DNA of 64,000 nucleotides from Chromatiales bacterium (GCA_020351875.1 CP070671.1:2372155-2436154), one strand, 5' to 3'. Counted from the first letter of the stretch, positions 17,244-26,628 are shown. The notes: generated by a model not told the origin, from the letters alone. Program-made: numbers and translations.

Positions 17244-18232
17244 TGGAGCGTCGTCAACGCCACAAACGTCCCGCCGTTCCGCTCACAAAGCGTCCGCATC
17301 AAATTCGCAAACCGCAACGCATTCGTCATGCGCCCACCGGCAAGCTGCGTCGGGAAGCCGACGCCGTGGATGCGGACCAGCCGATTGCCGAACTGGTCGG
17401 CGCGGTTCACCCGTTCGATGTAGCGAGCCACCGCTTCGACGGAGCCGCGCGGGAAATCGTCGCCGAACACGTAGATGCTCATCGACTTGCCCGGTTCGTA
17501 GAAGGTGTTGATTGCCTCGGTGATGCCCTCGACCGGGCTCGAGTCGCTGTAAGGGTTCCAGTTCGCGAGGCGATTGATGATGTTGCGGCGAGCCGACTCC
17601 GAGTCGGGTATCCAGCGCCCCGCGTAGGTCGAGAACATGTACTTGCCCTCGTCATTCAGCACCTGGATGCCCTTGACCCGGGGGTATACCGTGAGCGCCT
17701 CCTGCACCTTGCGCAGCACCAGCCGCCACGGGCCCTGGAACATGCTGCCCGACGTGTCGATCACGAACAGGATGTACTCGCTGTCTACCGGGATACCGCC
17801 CACGGTAGTCTGGTTCTCAGGCGGGCGGTAGTCGGCGAGCAGTCGCTGCATTTCCTCGGTGAGGCGCTGGCGGGCCGCGAGGAGTTCACCCATCACCTCG
17901 TCGTCCACCGGGTCGTCGCCCTGGGTGGCCGCGAAACGGCCCTGTAATTCGGACAGTTCGCCGCGCAGCCGGGCCAGTTGCTCTTCGGTGGATTCCAGGT
18001 CCTGGCGCGTGGTGACCATTTCCCGGTTCAGGATGGCCGTCTCGCCACGAATTTCGAACAGTTCTTTCTGCAACTTGGCCAACAGCGCGTCCAGGTCTTC
18101 CTTGCTGCGCTCGATGGTCAGAGGCTCGTAGATCTTCACCAGCACCAGCAGCAGGATCACCGCGCCAAAACCACAGGTGATTGCGTCCAGGAACGACAGG
18201 CTGAAGGTCTCCATGTCGCGGCGCTTCCTCAC
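17240..18232 (-). CDS. Membrane-anchored vWA protein with ExbD-like helix (second copy)
   Basis: 330 aa. An N-terminal transmembrane helix (residues about 12-33, SLSFLDAITCGFGAVILLLV) carries an acidic residue, Asp16, at the position where ExbD/TolR have their proton-carrying Asp. A coiled coil (about 45-135) leads to a periplasmic von Willebrand A domain with a full MIDAS start, VIDTSGS (159-163). The GTG at 18232 is chosen because it overlaps the previous stop (GTGA); the next in-frame ATG would leave the helix intact. It is a paralogue of the gene just upstream and last in the operon. Its TAG stop lies in a REP half-site. Function unknown. Confidence 0.85.
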   Translation of the reverse strand: MRKRRDMETFSLSFLDAITCGFGAVILLLVLVKIYEPLTIERSKEDLDALLAKLQKELFEIRGETAILNREMVTTRQDLESTEEQLARLRGELSELQGRFAATQGDDPVDDEVMGELLAARQRLTEEMQRLLADYRPPENQTTVGGIPVDSEYILFVIDTSGSMFQGPWRLVLRKVQEALTVYPRVKGIQVLNDEGKYMFSTYAGRWIPDSESARRNIINRLANWNPYSDSSPVEGITEAINTFYEPGKSMSIYVFGDDFPRGSVEAVARYIERVNRADQFGNRLVRIHGVGFPTQLAGGRMTNALRFANLMRTLCERNGGTFVALTTLQ

Positions 18233-19326
18233 GGCCAGTCCCTCGACGGGGTCAGGAACGAGCCGCGGGTGGACAGCGCCAGCCCCCACAGCAGCCCGGG
18301 GGCCTGCGGGTCACCGTCCATCGGGTACAGCACCACATTAATCGGCGACCGTTTCGGCAGCTCCCGCAACGCTCTTTCAAAATAATCCCGGCGCTTGTCG
18401 GGCCGGACCTTCTCCACTTTCGACGGCGCGGACTTGCCCTGGGTCGGCAGGCCGTCGGTCAACAGGTAGATGTTGTCCGGCGGCGGGTCCAGCAGGCTGG
18501 CGGTCCGGAAGGCGTTATAGAGACTCGTCCCTTTTTCCGGCGTCAGGGCTTTCAACGCATCGACAGCCCGTGTGAGCTCCGAGCCGTCCGTCACCTCCAG
18601 CCACCGCCCGGTGGTGCCGGCCACTACGCTCTCCGCGGTTTCGTTGAACGTGTAGATCTGGAAACGGGTGCCGGGGACGATCTGGGCGGTCAGCCAGTCT
18701 ACCGTCCTGACGGTCTGCAGCCACTTCGGCGCGCGCCGGCGACGGGCCTCGGGCATATTGCGGAAACGGATCACGTTCACGTAGGTGCGCGCGAGCATGC
18801 TGTTGGATGCATCCACGAGAATGAGGACGCGGTTGCCGCCCATCTTCATGCCGGTAAGGTATTGCCGGTTGCCGTCGCCGACAAAGCTGCGAATCCTGCG
18901 CCCGGTCTGCGGCGTTTCCGGGGTGGTTTGCGAGGCGAGCCGCTCTTTCGCCTTTTCCAGGCGCTCGATGTCGGCCTGCAGGTCTTCGACGCTGTCGACA
19001 CGTGCCAGCGACCGGTTGTCCAGCTCGGACAACTGCTCGCGCAGCATGGCCAGGGTTTCCTCGAGCCTTGCCTGCTCTTCTTCGGCCGACAGTTTTTTCC
19101 GGCGGTCGGAGTCGAGCACGGTGCGCACCCGCACCATTTTCTTCCGGCCGTCGAGCACTTCTTCTTCCAGGCGATTGGTCTCGGCCTGCAGTTCCACGTT
19201 CGCCTTGCTGGCCCGCACCGAGACCTGCGCGTTGATCACCATGAAGAACAACACCACGGCCCCGAGACCGCAGGCCATCACGTCGAGGAAAGACAGGTTG
19301 AAGACGTTGAACTGCCTACGCGCCAT
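18229..19326 (-). CDS. Membrane-anchored vWA protein with ExbD-like helix (first copy)
   Basis: 365 aa. It has the same plan as its downstream paralogue: a helix NLSFLDVMACGLGAVVLFFM (10-29) with Asp15 in an F-[LI]-D-V-M context very close to ExbD, a Glu/Lys-rich coiled coil at about 44-133, then a vWA domain with MIDAS residues VDASNS (172-176), a GTSLYN threonine loop and LLTDGLP. The vWA fold usually binds a partner protein through a divalent metal. It overlaps the FHA gene by 11 bases upstream and the second vWA gene by 4 downstream. Together with the ExbB-like protein it could form the rotor/stator pair of a proton-driven complex (inference). Confidence 0.85.
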   Translation of the reverse strand: MARRQFNVFNLSFLDVMACGLGAVVLFFMVINAQVSVRASKANVELQAETNRLEEEVLDGRKKMVRVRTVLDSDRRKKLSAEEEQARLEETLAMLREQLSELDNRSLARVDSVEDLQADIERLEKAKERLASQTTPETPQTGRRIRSFVGDGNRQYLTGMKMGGNRVLILVDASNSMLARTYVNVIRFRNMPEARRRRAPKWLQTVRTVDWLTAQIVPGTRFQIYTFNETAESVVAGTTGRWLEVTDGSELTRAVDALKALTPEKGTSLYNAFRTASLLDPPPDNIYLLTDGLPTQGKSAPSKVEKVRPDKRRDYFERALRELPKRSPINVVLYPMDGDPQAPGLLWGLALSTRGSFLTPSRDWP

Positions 19327-20677
19327 CCGCCGGTACCTCGATCACCACGCGAAACTCCCGCGGCGGGCTGCCGACGCTGATGACATCGCCGGCCTGCAGG
19401 ACCGCCGAGCCGTCGATGGCATGACCGTTCAAGCGCGTGCCGTAGCGGCTGTGGTCCCGCAACGTGATGCGGCCATCCTCGCTCTGCACGCTGCAGTGGC
19501 GCCGGGACACGCCGGCGATGGTGCTGTCGAGCGCGATCCCGTAGTCACCCGGTGTGAGCGCAGTGCCGATACTCAACGCACCGGCTCCCAGGCGATAGGC
19601 CCGGTTGCCGTCGAGCAGGTGCGTAGGCAGTGCGGCTGCCCGGGTTTCCGGGGCCGGCGTATCGGGGGCGGCCGGTTGATCCCAGGGCAGCCGGGTAATC
19701 AGCCGCATGGCGCCGTCTGTCTTGCGGCTCGCGGCGCGTATCGCACCGCTCGCCACTGCGCCCGGTTCGAGGACGAAAACAGCGGTGTCCGGCAGCGCAC
19801 TGAGCGCTGCGACGACTCCGGGAAAAGCCGCCAGGCGCGAGCCCAGCTGCACTGCGGCCGGGCGCCCGGCCGGCAATAACGCGCGCAGGCGCTGCAGCAA
19901 CGGCTGGCAGGCCTCCGTCACGCGCGCGGCCAGTGCCGCCTGCTCGAGCCGGGCCTCGAAAGTGCCGGCCCGGGCAGACAATTCAGCCTCGACCGCAGGC
20001 CCGCGCGTCAACTCATCGAGCCAGTCGTCCAACCGGTCGTATAGCGCCTGTTCCGAGTCCGCGTCGTGCAACGGATCGAAACGGGCGTCGTTCACGAAGC
20101 AACTCGCGAGATAGGCCATCACCACACGCTCCAGCCGCTCCACACCGATGTCCGCGAGGCAGTGGCGCTCGCCGAGACCCGCCTGCCCGTCCTGGACGAT
20201 CTGGACCAGGTCGGTCGCGTGCAGACGGGCCTCAACGGCAAACAGCGCCCGGCCGGGATATTCCCGGCGCGTCGCCGCGACGGCAGCGTCGACGAATCCC
20301 GCCACCGGCATGCCTTCTTCCTGCGCGATCCCGAGCAACAATCCCAGTTGCTCTGCCGTCCAGCTCGCGGGCACCGCAAACACCGCGGCATCGCAATCGC
20401 TGCCATGGGCCTGCCATAACCCAGCCAGTTGCGCGTGCGCCAGGTCAGCGGCGTTGTGCGCCAGGCCCACCGGCTGGGCAAAGGACTCTTCCGACAGCGC
20501 CTCCCAGTACCGGTTGTGCAGCCGGCGAGGGTATCGGCGGGCCACGGCCCTGGCCTGGCGACCGAACAGCAGGTCACCATCCGGTGCGACGGCGTATCCC
20601 GGCTCCTCGAAACGGAGTTCGCCCGCCACCACGCCGGTTAGCGACGCGTCGTTGAACTCGATGGCCAGCGCGCTCAT
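19316..20677 (-). CDS. Hsp70/actin-fold protein with C-terminal FHA domain
   Basis: 453 aa, no signal peptide or membrane helix, so cytosolic. The first ~330 residues have the look of a degenerate Hsp70-type ATPase (AVFAVPASWTAEQLGLLLG, then FVDAAVAATRREYPGRALFAVE; later VQLGSRLAAFPGVV). Residues about 360-445 form a forkhead-associated domain (LSIGT..., VSRRHCSVQSEDG, RYGTRLNG), which binds phosphothreonine peptides. With the Ser/Thr kinase in the same operon this is probably the phospho-reader of the pathway. It overlaps the vWA gene by 11 bases. I know of no named family with exactly this pairing. Confidence 0.75.
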   Translation of the reverse strand: MSALAIEFNDASLTGVVAGELRFEEPGYAVAPDGDLLFGRQARAVARRYPRRLHNRYWEALSEESFAQPVGLAHNAADLAHAQLAGLWQAHGSDCDAAVFAVPASWTAEQLGLLLGIAQEEGMPVAGFVDAAVAATRREYPGRALFAVEARLHATDLVQIVQDGQAGLGERHCLADIGVERLERVVMAYLASCFVNDARFDPLHDADSEQALYDRLDDWLDELTRGPAVEAELSARAGTFEARLEQAALAARVTEACQPLLQRLRALLPAGRPAAVQLGSRLAAFPGVVAALSALPDTAVFVLEPGAVASGAIRAASRKTDGAMRLITRLPWDQPAAPDTPAPETRAAALPTHLLDGNRAYRLGAGALSIGTALTPGDYGIALDSTIAGVSRRHCSVQSEDGRITLRDHSRYGTRLNGHAIDGSAVLQAGDVISVGSPPREFRVVIEVPADGA

Positions 20678-20686
20678 GGGCAGTGG

Positions 20687-21484
20687 CTAGGCAGCCTGCA
20701 GGTGTCGGATCAGGCGCTGGTCGACGTAGGTTTCGGTTTCGAAAACCAGCCGCTCCTGCAACAACTGCAGCTGGTGGACCAGGAACATCAGCACGATGCT
20801 GATGATCAGGGCGATGAACGTCGAGTTGAAGGCCACGCCCAGGCTCTCGGTCACGCCGCTGATATCGCCGTCGACCGCCCGGTGCGCCAGGCCCAGCGCG
20901 GCACCAATACCGCGCACGGTACCGATGAAGCCAATGGACGGGATCGCCCAGGCAATGTAACGAATCATCGACAACTCCGACTCCAGCCGCTCGGCCTCGG
21001 AAGTCATCATCGTGTGCGTTGCCGATGAAACGTCCTGCACGTTGCGCGTGGCGCCGAACCTCTGCAGTGCAGACCGCAGGGCCCGCGGCAACAGCAGCCC
21101 CTGCTCTTTGTCTGGCAGGGCCTCCAGTTGTCGCGCATATTCACGCGTGTCCTCGGGCAGTATTCGCACACCTTCGGCAACGGGCACGAGCTCCTGGTTC
21201 AACAGGCCCCGTTCGCCCGTCGCGTCATAGGCCTTGTAACCCATGATCGCCAGTGCCCAGAGCATCATGATGAAACAGGCTTCCTGTTCGAAGTCCTGCA
21301 CGATCACGAACAGCGACCGCTCCGGAATGTATTCCGGATCCTCCGCGATCAGCATGCGTTGCTCCTCCTGCACGGCTGCCGCGTTGGGCCGGATTACCGA
21401 CACGTATATCGCGTGCACGATAATCACCGAGATGATCAACGAGAACACCTGGTAGACAAACTCGGTGGAAAAACTTCTGTTCAT
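20687..21484 (-). CDS. MotA/TolQ/ExbB-family proton channel subunit
   Basis: 265 aa inner-membrane protein. Helices are at about 10-31, 70-86, 172-200 and 214-238. The third and fourth form the conserved channel pair; IPSIGFIGTVRGIGAAL matches the ExbB/TolQ signature. In known systems a pentamer of this subunit uses the proton-motive force with a dimer of an Asp-bearing single-helix partner (ExbD, TolR, MotB). The only such partners here are the two vWA proteins encoded downstream. The extra N-terminal helices are not usual for TolQ. No exbD or tonB is adjacent. Confidence 0.85.
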   Translation of the reverse strand: MNRSFSTEFVYQVFSLIISVIIVHAIYVSVIRPNAAAVQEEQRMLIAEDPEYIPERSLFVIVQDFEQEACFIMMLWALAIMGYKAYDATGERGLLNQELVPVAEGVRILPEDTREYARQLEALPDKEQGLLLPRALRSALQRFGATRNVQDVSSATHTMMTSEAERLESELSMIRYIAWAIPSIGFIGTVRGIGAALGLAHRAVDGDISGVTESLGVAFNSTFIALIISIVLMFLVHQLQLLQERLVFETETYVDQRLIRHLQAA

Positions 21485-21502
21485 GTCGATCCTGCGACTG
21501 CT

Positions 21503-21838
21503 TTAAATATCCGAAGGCAACGCGATGGCGAGGTCAGCGGCCAAAGGCTTCGACGGCGTGAACTCCTCGAGGTCTTCGTCCTCGGCGCCGGCAACGGCTG
21601 CCTCGATGCGCGCGAGCTCATCTTCCATGTCCTCGGTGCTCATTTCCGGGATGGCCGGTGGTGTCCCGGCTTCGGGTTCCGCCTGCTCCCCGGTACCTGC
21701 CGCCGGCGCCCTGCCGCCGGTCTCCACCTGCGTCAGCACGGGCACGCCGTCCTGGACGGCGCTGCGCACGACCTGCTCGGCCGCCCAGGTCACCCCCAGC
21801 GCAGCGACCGCAATCAGCAGGATTCGCAGCATATGCAT
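21503..21838 (-). CDS. Small membrane-anchored acidic protein
   Basis: 111 aa. An N-terminal hydrophobic segment (about 4-20, LRILLIAVAALGVTWAA) is probably an uncleaved anchor or signal peptide. It is followed by a Pro/Gly/Ala linker and an acidic region rich in Glu/Asp (residues about 63-92, including AEDEDLEEF). No family is recognised. It lies 3 bases past the PEGA gene and 18 before the ExbB-like gene, so it is surely part of the same operon. A role as an assembly or linker subunit is only a guess. Confidence 0.7.
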   Translation of the reverse strand: MHMLRILLIAVAALGVTWAAEQVVRSAVQDGVPVLTQVETGGRAPAAGTGEQAEPEAGTPPAIPEMSTEDMEDELARIEAAVAGAEDEDLEEFTPSKPLAADLAIALPSDI

Positions 21839-21841
21839 CGC

Positions 21842-24277
21842 CTAGTTCTCCGCCCCGTCGGCGTCCACCCATCTTGCAAGCCGAAAGCCGACATCGAGCC
21901 GGCCACGGTCACCAAAGTCGCGAAACGACCAGCGCAGTTCGCTGATGCTCGCGTGACGCCAGCTCGAGCCGCGAATGACATGATACTGGCCCTTGTCGGC
22001 TCCGAGGGGATCTGTCGTGACCCCGCTGGTGCGGGTATTCACCGAGTACAGGTCGTGCATCCACTCGGCCGCGTTGCCGCCCAGGTCGTGCAGGCCCAGC
22101 ACGCTGGCGCGAAACTGCCCCACCGGTGATGTGACCGGAAAACCGTCGTTGTAGTTCTTGAGCACATTGGTCAGCACGCCCTTCGCCGAGCGGTCGGCGA
22201 AATTACCGGCGCCGCTCGTCGGCGGCATGCGGGGCCCCCAGGGATACTTCAGCGTCTCGGCACCCGCATTGTGACGGGCGGCCCACGCCCACTCGGCCTC
22301 CGTCGGCAGGCGATACCCGTTGGTTGCCGGGTCCGCCAAGCGGAAGGCACCCCCCAGCGCCACGTACGCCGGCGGCAGGCCATCCTGCGCGCTCAGCCAG
22401 TTGCAGTAAGCGACCGCGTCGGCCCAGGACAGCATCACGGCGGGATGATCGCCGATGCTGAGCTCCCGAAAGGTCTCGGCCCCGGAGGTATGCTGCGCAC
22501 TGAACGCCCGGTACTCGCTGTTCGTCACTTCTTTCGTCGCGATGTAAAAACGCCTGGTCAGGCGCACCTCGCGCTCGGTTTCATTCGCCCGCCGGCCCTG
22601 TTCGCGGCGCGGAGCGCCCATTCGAAACTGGCCCGGATCGACCAGCACGAGCTTGGCGCCCTGGCCGGTGGTGATCTTGCGCGGCGTGCGCGCGAGGACC
22701 GCCTGCGCCTCGGTCAGCATCCGAACTTCGACCAGTTGCGGCAGACCCGGCTTCGGCGTCACCTGGGCACGAAAATCGGCAAAGCCCGCCTTGCGGACCA
22801 GGATGTCGTGCGCCCGCGCGGGCAAGGTCAGGGTTTGCTGACCCTGGCCCACGCTGCGACCGTCAACCAGCACGGTGGCATCGGCCGGCATGCCGACGAT
22901 GCGTACCTCCCCCAGGACGGGTTCCAGCGTCAGTTTCAGCGTCTTCGGCTGACGATCCGGCATGTTCACCCGGCGCGTGACCGTGGTGTAACCGGCTTTC
23001 GACACGATCACGTTGTAGCTCGCCCCCGGCTTCAACTCGGCGTCCACCGGCGTGGTGCCACGGTAGCGATTGTTGATGCTGACCGCCGCACCGGCGGGCT
23101 GGCTGCGCACGGTCAGGATGCCGTCGGCCACCGCCAGCTCGATGGCCGGCAGTTCAATCTGCTGTCCGGGCTCCACGGTGAGCTGCTGGCGCCAGGGTGT
23201 GTAGCCGTCACGCCGGATCACGAGTTCATGGGTGCCGGCCAGCAACTCGATGGTGCCGGGCGTGACGCCGAGCACGTCCTCGCCAACAAAGACCTCGGCT
23301 TCCGGCGGCGTCGTCGTCACGCGCACGTCCGCCCAGGCTGGCTCCAGCGTCACGGTCACTTCCTGCCGCCGGCCCAGGCCTTCCACCTCCACGCTGGTCT
23401 CCAGCGGCAGGTAGCGCTCGGCGACGACCCGCAACGCGTGAGGCCCCGCCACCAGCTCGATTTCGTCGGTCGGCGCGGTGCCTGCCGGTGCCCCATCGAC
23501 GGACACCTCGGCCGGCACGCCCGGGCCGGTCAGCACCACGATGCGACCGGGCAACTTCGTCATTTCGAAACGAAATTCCTGGCTCGGTCCCCGCAGGACC
23601 CGGATGTCTTCTACCTGCTTTGCGTAACCCTCCGCCGACAACAGCACGCGATACTCGCCGGGCCAGAGCAGGTAGCGTCCGCCAAAGGGGACTTTCACGA
23701 GCCCACCGGCAATCTGGATTTCGGCGGCGACCGGTTCCACGTCAAGCCTTATTGCCTGGGCGGTGAACAGAAACAGCGCAACCGCCAGCAGGATGCCCAG
23801 GGCGGCCCAGACCGCATAGCGCCAACGGCGTTGCGGCGATGGCTCGTCAGTGCGGCCGGTCACGGTGTCCCGACGCTGCCGGGCAACGGCAGTGATGACC
23901 GGTTCGTCTTCTGCCGGTGCCGCCTCGATTTCGGGCGGCAGGGTCTGGTATTCGTCCTGGGTCTGGGCCACGCGGAAGTGCCACTGACCGTCGGCGATGG
24001 CGCATTCGATGCGGGCGGTATCGGTGCCGATCACATCGCCGTCGGTGAGCCAGCGCGCGGCATCGACCGGGTTACCGTTCAGTACCAGCCGCGCGCCGGG
24101 CGCTGGCTGCAGCAGCGGCCGCCCGTCGAGATCACTGACCTGGGCGATGGGTGCCGATCCCACCGCCCCGGGCACCCGCAGCGCGCAGTCGGCACCCGCG
24201 CCCAGGGCCAGCGGCAGATCTCCGGGCCCAAAACGGCGCTCACCGGCCGGCGTGTCAACGCGAATTTCGAGGCTCAA
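21842..24277 (-). CDS. FHA-like, PEGA-repeat protein with formylglycine-enzyme-like C-terminal domain
   Basis: 811 aa, probably anchored with its C-terminus in the periplasm. Residues about 1-105 look like a degenerate FHA domain; a helix at about 154-175 crosses the membrane; then come about five PEGA-type beta repeats (motifs such as AEVFVGEDVLGVTPGTIEL, AAVSINNRYRGTTPVDAEL). From about residue 546 there is an FGE/sulfatase-modifying-factor fold (PGQFRMGAP, YRLPTEAEWAWAAR, LGGNAAEWMHD, RGSSWRHAS...VGFRLAR). The two Cys that catalyse formylglycine formation are not seen (RGSSWRHAS in their place), so this is more likely a binding domain. TTG start overlapping the kinase stop (TTGA). Confidence 0.82.
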   Translation of the reverse strand: MSLEIRVDTPAGERRFGPGDLPLALGAGADCALRVPGAVGSAPIAQVSDLDGRPLLQPAPGARLVLNGNPVDAARWLTDGDVIGTDTARIECAIADGQWHFRVAQTQDEYQTLPPEIEAAPAEDEPVITAVARQRRDTVTGRTDEPSPQRRWRYAVWAALGILLAVALFLFTAQAIRLDVEPVAAEIQIAGGLVKVPFGGRYLLWPGEYRVLLSAEGYAKQVEDIRVLRGPSQEFRFEMTKLPGRIVVLTGPGVPAEVSVDGAPAGTAPTDEIELVAGPHALRVVAERYLPLETSVEVEGLGRRQEVTVTLEPAWADVRVTTTPPEAEVFVGEDVLGVTPGTIELLAGTHELVIRRDGYTPWRQQLTVEPGQQIELPAIELAVADGILTVRSQPAGAAVSINNRYRGTTPVDAELKPGASYNVIVSKAGYTTVTRRVNMPDRQPKTLKLTLEPVLGEVRIVGMPADATVLVDGRSVGQGQQTLTLPARAHDILVRKAGFADFRAQVTPKPGLPQLVEVRMLTEAQAVLARTPRKITTGQGAKLVLVDPGQFRMGAPRREQGRRANETEREVRLTRRFYIATKEVTNSEYRAFSAQHTSGAETFRELSIGDHPAVMLSWADAVAYCNWLSAQDGLPPAYVALGGAFRLADPATNGYRLPTEAEWAWAARHNAGAETLKYPWGPRMPPTSGAGNFADRSAKGVLTNVLKNYNDGFPVTSPVGQFRASVLGLHDLGGNAAEWMHDLYSVNTRTSGVTTDPLGADKGQYHVIRGSSWRHASISELRWSFRDFGDRGRLDVGFRLARWVDADGAEN

Positions 24278-26586
24278 ATCGGTTCCTCACACCTGACGAC
24301 CACCGGTGGTGTCGTGCCATCCGCCGCGACGCGGAATGCACGCCGCGCGTCACGGTATCCCTCTCGCGTGCCGACCGCCACGTAGCTGCCTGGCCGCAGG
24401 TCGACCGTGCGCGTCGCGAATACACCCAGCCGCCCGACCTTGTAGATCACGACGTCGGTGAGACTATCGGACTCGAAACGCACCGGCACGGGTGTCGCCG
24501 CGATCTGCAGTGCGCGCTCCAGCGCCGCGATCTGCGCGGCCAGCTTGCTGCCCATGGGCTGCTCTTTGCGCGCTGTGTCCGCCAGGGCCCGTGCCTTTTG
24601 CCAAACGCGTTCGTCATTCAGCTTGTCGGCGTTGGCGACTTCGGCATCCAGGCGGGCAGACAACTCGGCGCGGCGCCGAGCGGTTGCCAGGCCCTGCCTG
24701 GCCGACTGCAGGGTCGAATCGATTCCCAGCGCAGATTCGTACTGGCCCACCGCGCCTTCCCAGTCTTCTTCGGCCGCCAGTTCCCTCGCGCGGGTCTCGA
24801 AGGTCACCACTTGCTGCAGCCTCTCTTCGGCCGCGATCTGCGACAGCGCGGCGCGTGCATCGGCATCGCCCGGCCGGGTGCGCAATGCGGCCTGGAATGC
24901 GCGCCGGCCCGCAGCCCAGTCGCGGCTAGCAATGGCCGTGTAGCCCGCGGCCATCTGCTGTTCATAGGCGGCCTGCGACAGCGCGCCCTCGGTTCGCGCA
25001 ACACCCTCCTGCGCCGGCCTCCAGTCGGGGTCTATCGCCAGCGCTTCGCGGTAAAAGCCGGCGGCGGCGGCGAGGTCGCCGGCCGATTCTTTCGCGGTCG
25101 CGTCGCTCATCAACGCCAGCACTTCCTGCAGCCGGCCGGCACGCTCCAGCCCGCGCTTTGCCGCGTCGTTGTCGCTGTCGACCGCCAGCGCCAGTTCGTA
25201 GCGGTCGAGCGCCGTCGCCCGATCCCCGGCAAGGAGTGCCGTTTCCGCCTCGGCCAGCGCAGTCGCGAGAACCTCCGGCACGCGGGTCTCGATCACTTTC
25301 AACAGGGTCAACGCGCGCCGGTAACCCGTTGCCGCCACCGGGTAGTTGCGTTCCCGGTAACGTGAATCGCCGTCGGCGGCCAATCGTTCGGCTTCCGTCC
25401 AGTCGGCTCCGCCCCAGCGCGCGACGCCCTGTTCCTCCAGGCGATCCCGTAACACGAGCAACTCGCCGAGCACTTCGTCGGCGCCGGCCTGCTCTTCGGG
25501 CGACGAGGCCTGGTCCGGAAGTTCCTCCGGCGGCTCTTCCGCAGGCGCCTGAGCCGGTGCCGGGCTCACCGTGACCGGGCCGCGCTCCTCGACGACGGAT
25601 GGCAGCAGGAATACCACGCCGAGCACTGCGCCAAGCAACACGACAAAGGCCACCAGGACCCAGCTGCCCGGCAGGCCGCTGGCGCGCCGGCCCGGGGTAA
25701 CGGGAGTCGGTCGGGCAGTTGCAGGTGCCGCCTTCGGTCGCCGCCGCACGGGTTGAATGACGCCCGCGGCCGGACCCGCATCTGCTGCCACTTCGTCCAG
25801 CACGCTGCGCACCGCGGCCATGCCCACCGGACGTCGAGTCGCATCTTTGTGCAGGGTGGCTGCCAGCAAGCTGCGCAGCGCGGCCGGGATCGGCTTGCCG
25901 GTACCGTCGAGTTCGGGAATCTCCGGCACCTCCTCGCGCACGCGTTCCGGCGTGGCTCCGGGGTGAAACAGCGGCTGGCCGGACAGCAATTCGTAGAACA
26001 GCGCGCCGAAGCCGTAGACGTCGTCAGCGACCTCGGGCGGGTTACCGTCGAGTTGCTGCGGACTCATGTACGGCAGGGAACCACCGCCGCGCAGACTCGC
26101 GGCCGAGGAGTCCCGGCCCGCAGCGATTCCGAAATCGGCCAGGTAGGCGACGCCGCGGGGATCCACCAACACGTTCGACGGCTTCAGATCGCGGTGCACG
26201 AGGCCTTCGCGATGCGCGTATTCCAGCGCGTCACAAACCATCTGGCACTGCACCAGTAAATCGGTCAATGCGCCGCCGCGCCGCTGCAGGAGGCTGCCGC
26301 CGGGCACGTACTGCATCGAAATGAAGTACCGGCCGTCGGTCTCGTGGAAGTCGTGCACGCGCACGATGTTCGGATGCTGCAGCTGGCGTGCCTTGCGGCA
26401 CTCGTCCCGCAACAGGCGGACGTGCCGATCCGAGCCCGCGAGCGCGGGCGCAAGAATTTTCAGCGCCAGGTCCTGGTCGAGTTCGCGGTCCTGGGCCAGC
26501 CACACCTCGCCGCTACCGCCCTCACCGAGGCGGCTACGAAGTTCGAAACGGTCGCCGAGAACGACGCCTGGAGACAATTCCGTCAT
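24274..26586 (-). CDS. Transmembrane Ser/Thr protein kinase with TPR-like and PEGA-like extracytoplasmic part
   Basis: 770 aa. The cytosolic Hanks-type kinase domain (about 14-270) is complete: glycine loop LGEGGSGEVW, Lys43 in ALKIL, HRDLKPSN at 131-138, DFG at 151-153 and SLPYMSPQQLDG. One helix (about 303-325) follows a Pro/Arg-rich linker. The periplasmic half is helical, with TPR-like units between about 395 and 690, and ends in a short PEGA-like beta segment. This is an intact kinase and probably the controlling sensor of the operon. A preceding lipoprotein gene lies 42 bases upstream. Confidence 0.9.
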   Translation of the reverse strand: MTELSPGVVLGDRFELRSRLGEGGSGEVWLAQDRELDQDLALKILAPALAGSDRHVRLLRDECRKARQLQHPNIVRVHDFHETDGRYFISMQYVPGGSLLQRRGGALTDLLVQCQMVCDALEYAHREGLVHRDLKPSNVLVDPRGVAYLADFGIAAGRDSSAASLRGGGSLPYMSPQQLDGNPPEVADDVYGFGALFYELLSGQPLFHPGATPERVREEVPEIPELDGTGKPIPAALRSLLAATLHKDATRRPVGMAAVRSVLDEVAADAGPAAGVIQPVRRRPKAAPATARPTPVTPGRRASGLPGSWVLVAFVVLLGAVLGVVFLLPSVVEERGPVTVSPAPAQAPAEEPPEELPDQASSPEEQAGADEVLGELLVLRDRLEEQGVARWGGADWTEAERLAADGDSRYRERNYPVAATGYRRALTLLKVIETRVPEVLATALAEAETALLAGDRATALDRYELALAVDSDNDAAKRGLERAGRLQEVLALMSDATAKESAGDLAAAAGFYREALAIDPDWRPAQEGVARTEGALSQAAYEQQMAAGYTAIASRDWAAGRRAFQAALRTRPGDADARAALSQIAAEERLQQVVTFETRARELAAEEDWEGAVGQYESALGIDSTLQSARQGLATARRRAELSARLDAEVANADKLNDERVWQKARALADTARKEQPMGSKLAAQIAALERALQIAATPVPVRFESDSLTDVVIYKVGRLGVFATRTVDLRPGSYVAVGTREGYRDARRAFRVAADGTTPPVVVRCEEPI

Positions 26587-26628
26587 GGAGCAACGGGGCG
26601 TCGCGCAACTTCGCGCGGCGCCGGGCTG

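Noticed and set aside
21842-24277. Sulfatase-activating formylglycine enzyme
   Set aside because: The catalytic Cys pair is not seen and no sulfatase gene lies in the window.
22271-24385. 704-residue open frame antisense to the PEGA gene
   Set aside because: Arg/His/Gly-rich shadow translation; the minus-strand PEGA/FGE-like protein explains the bases.
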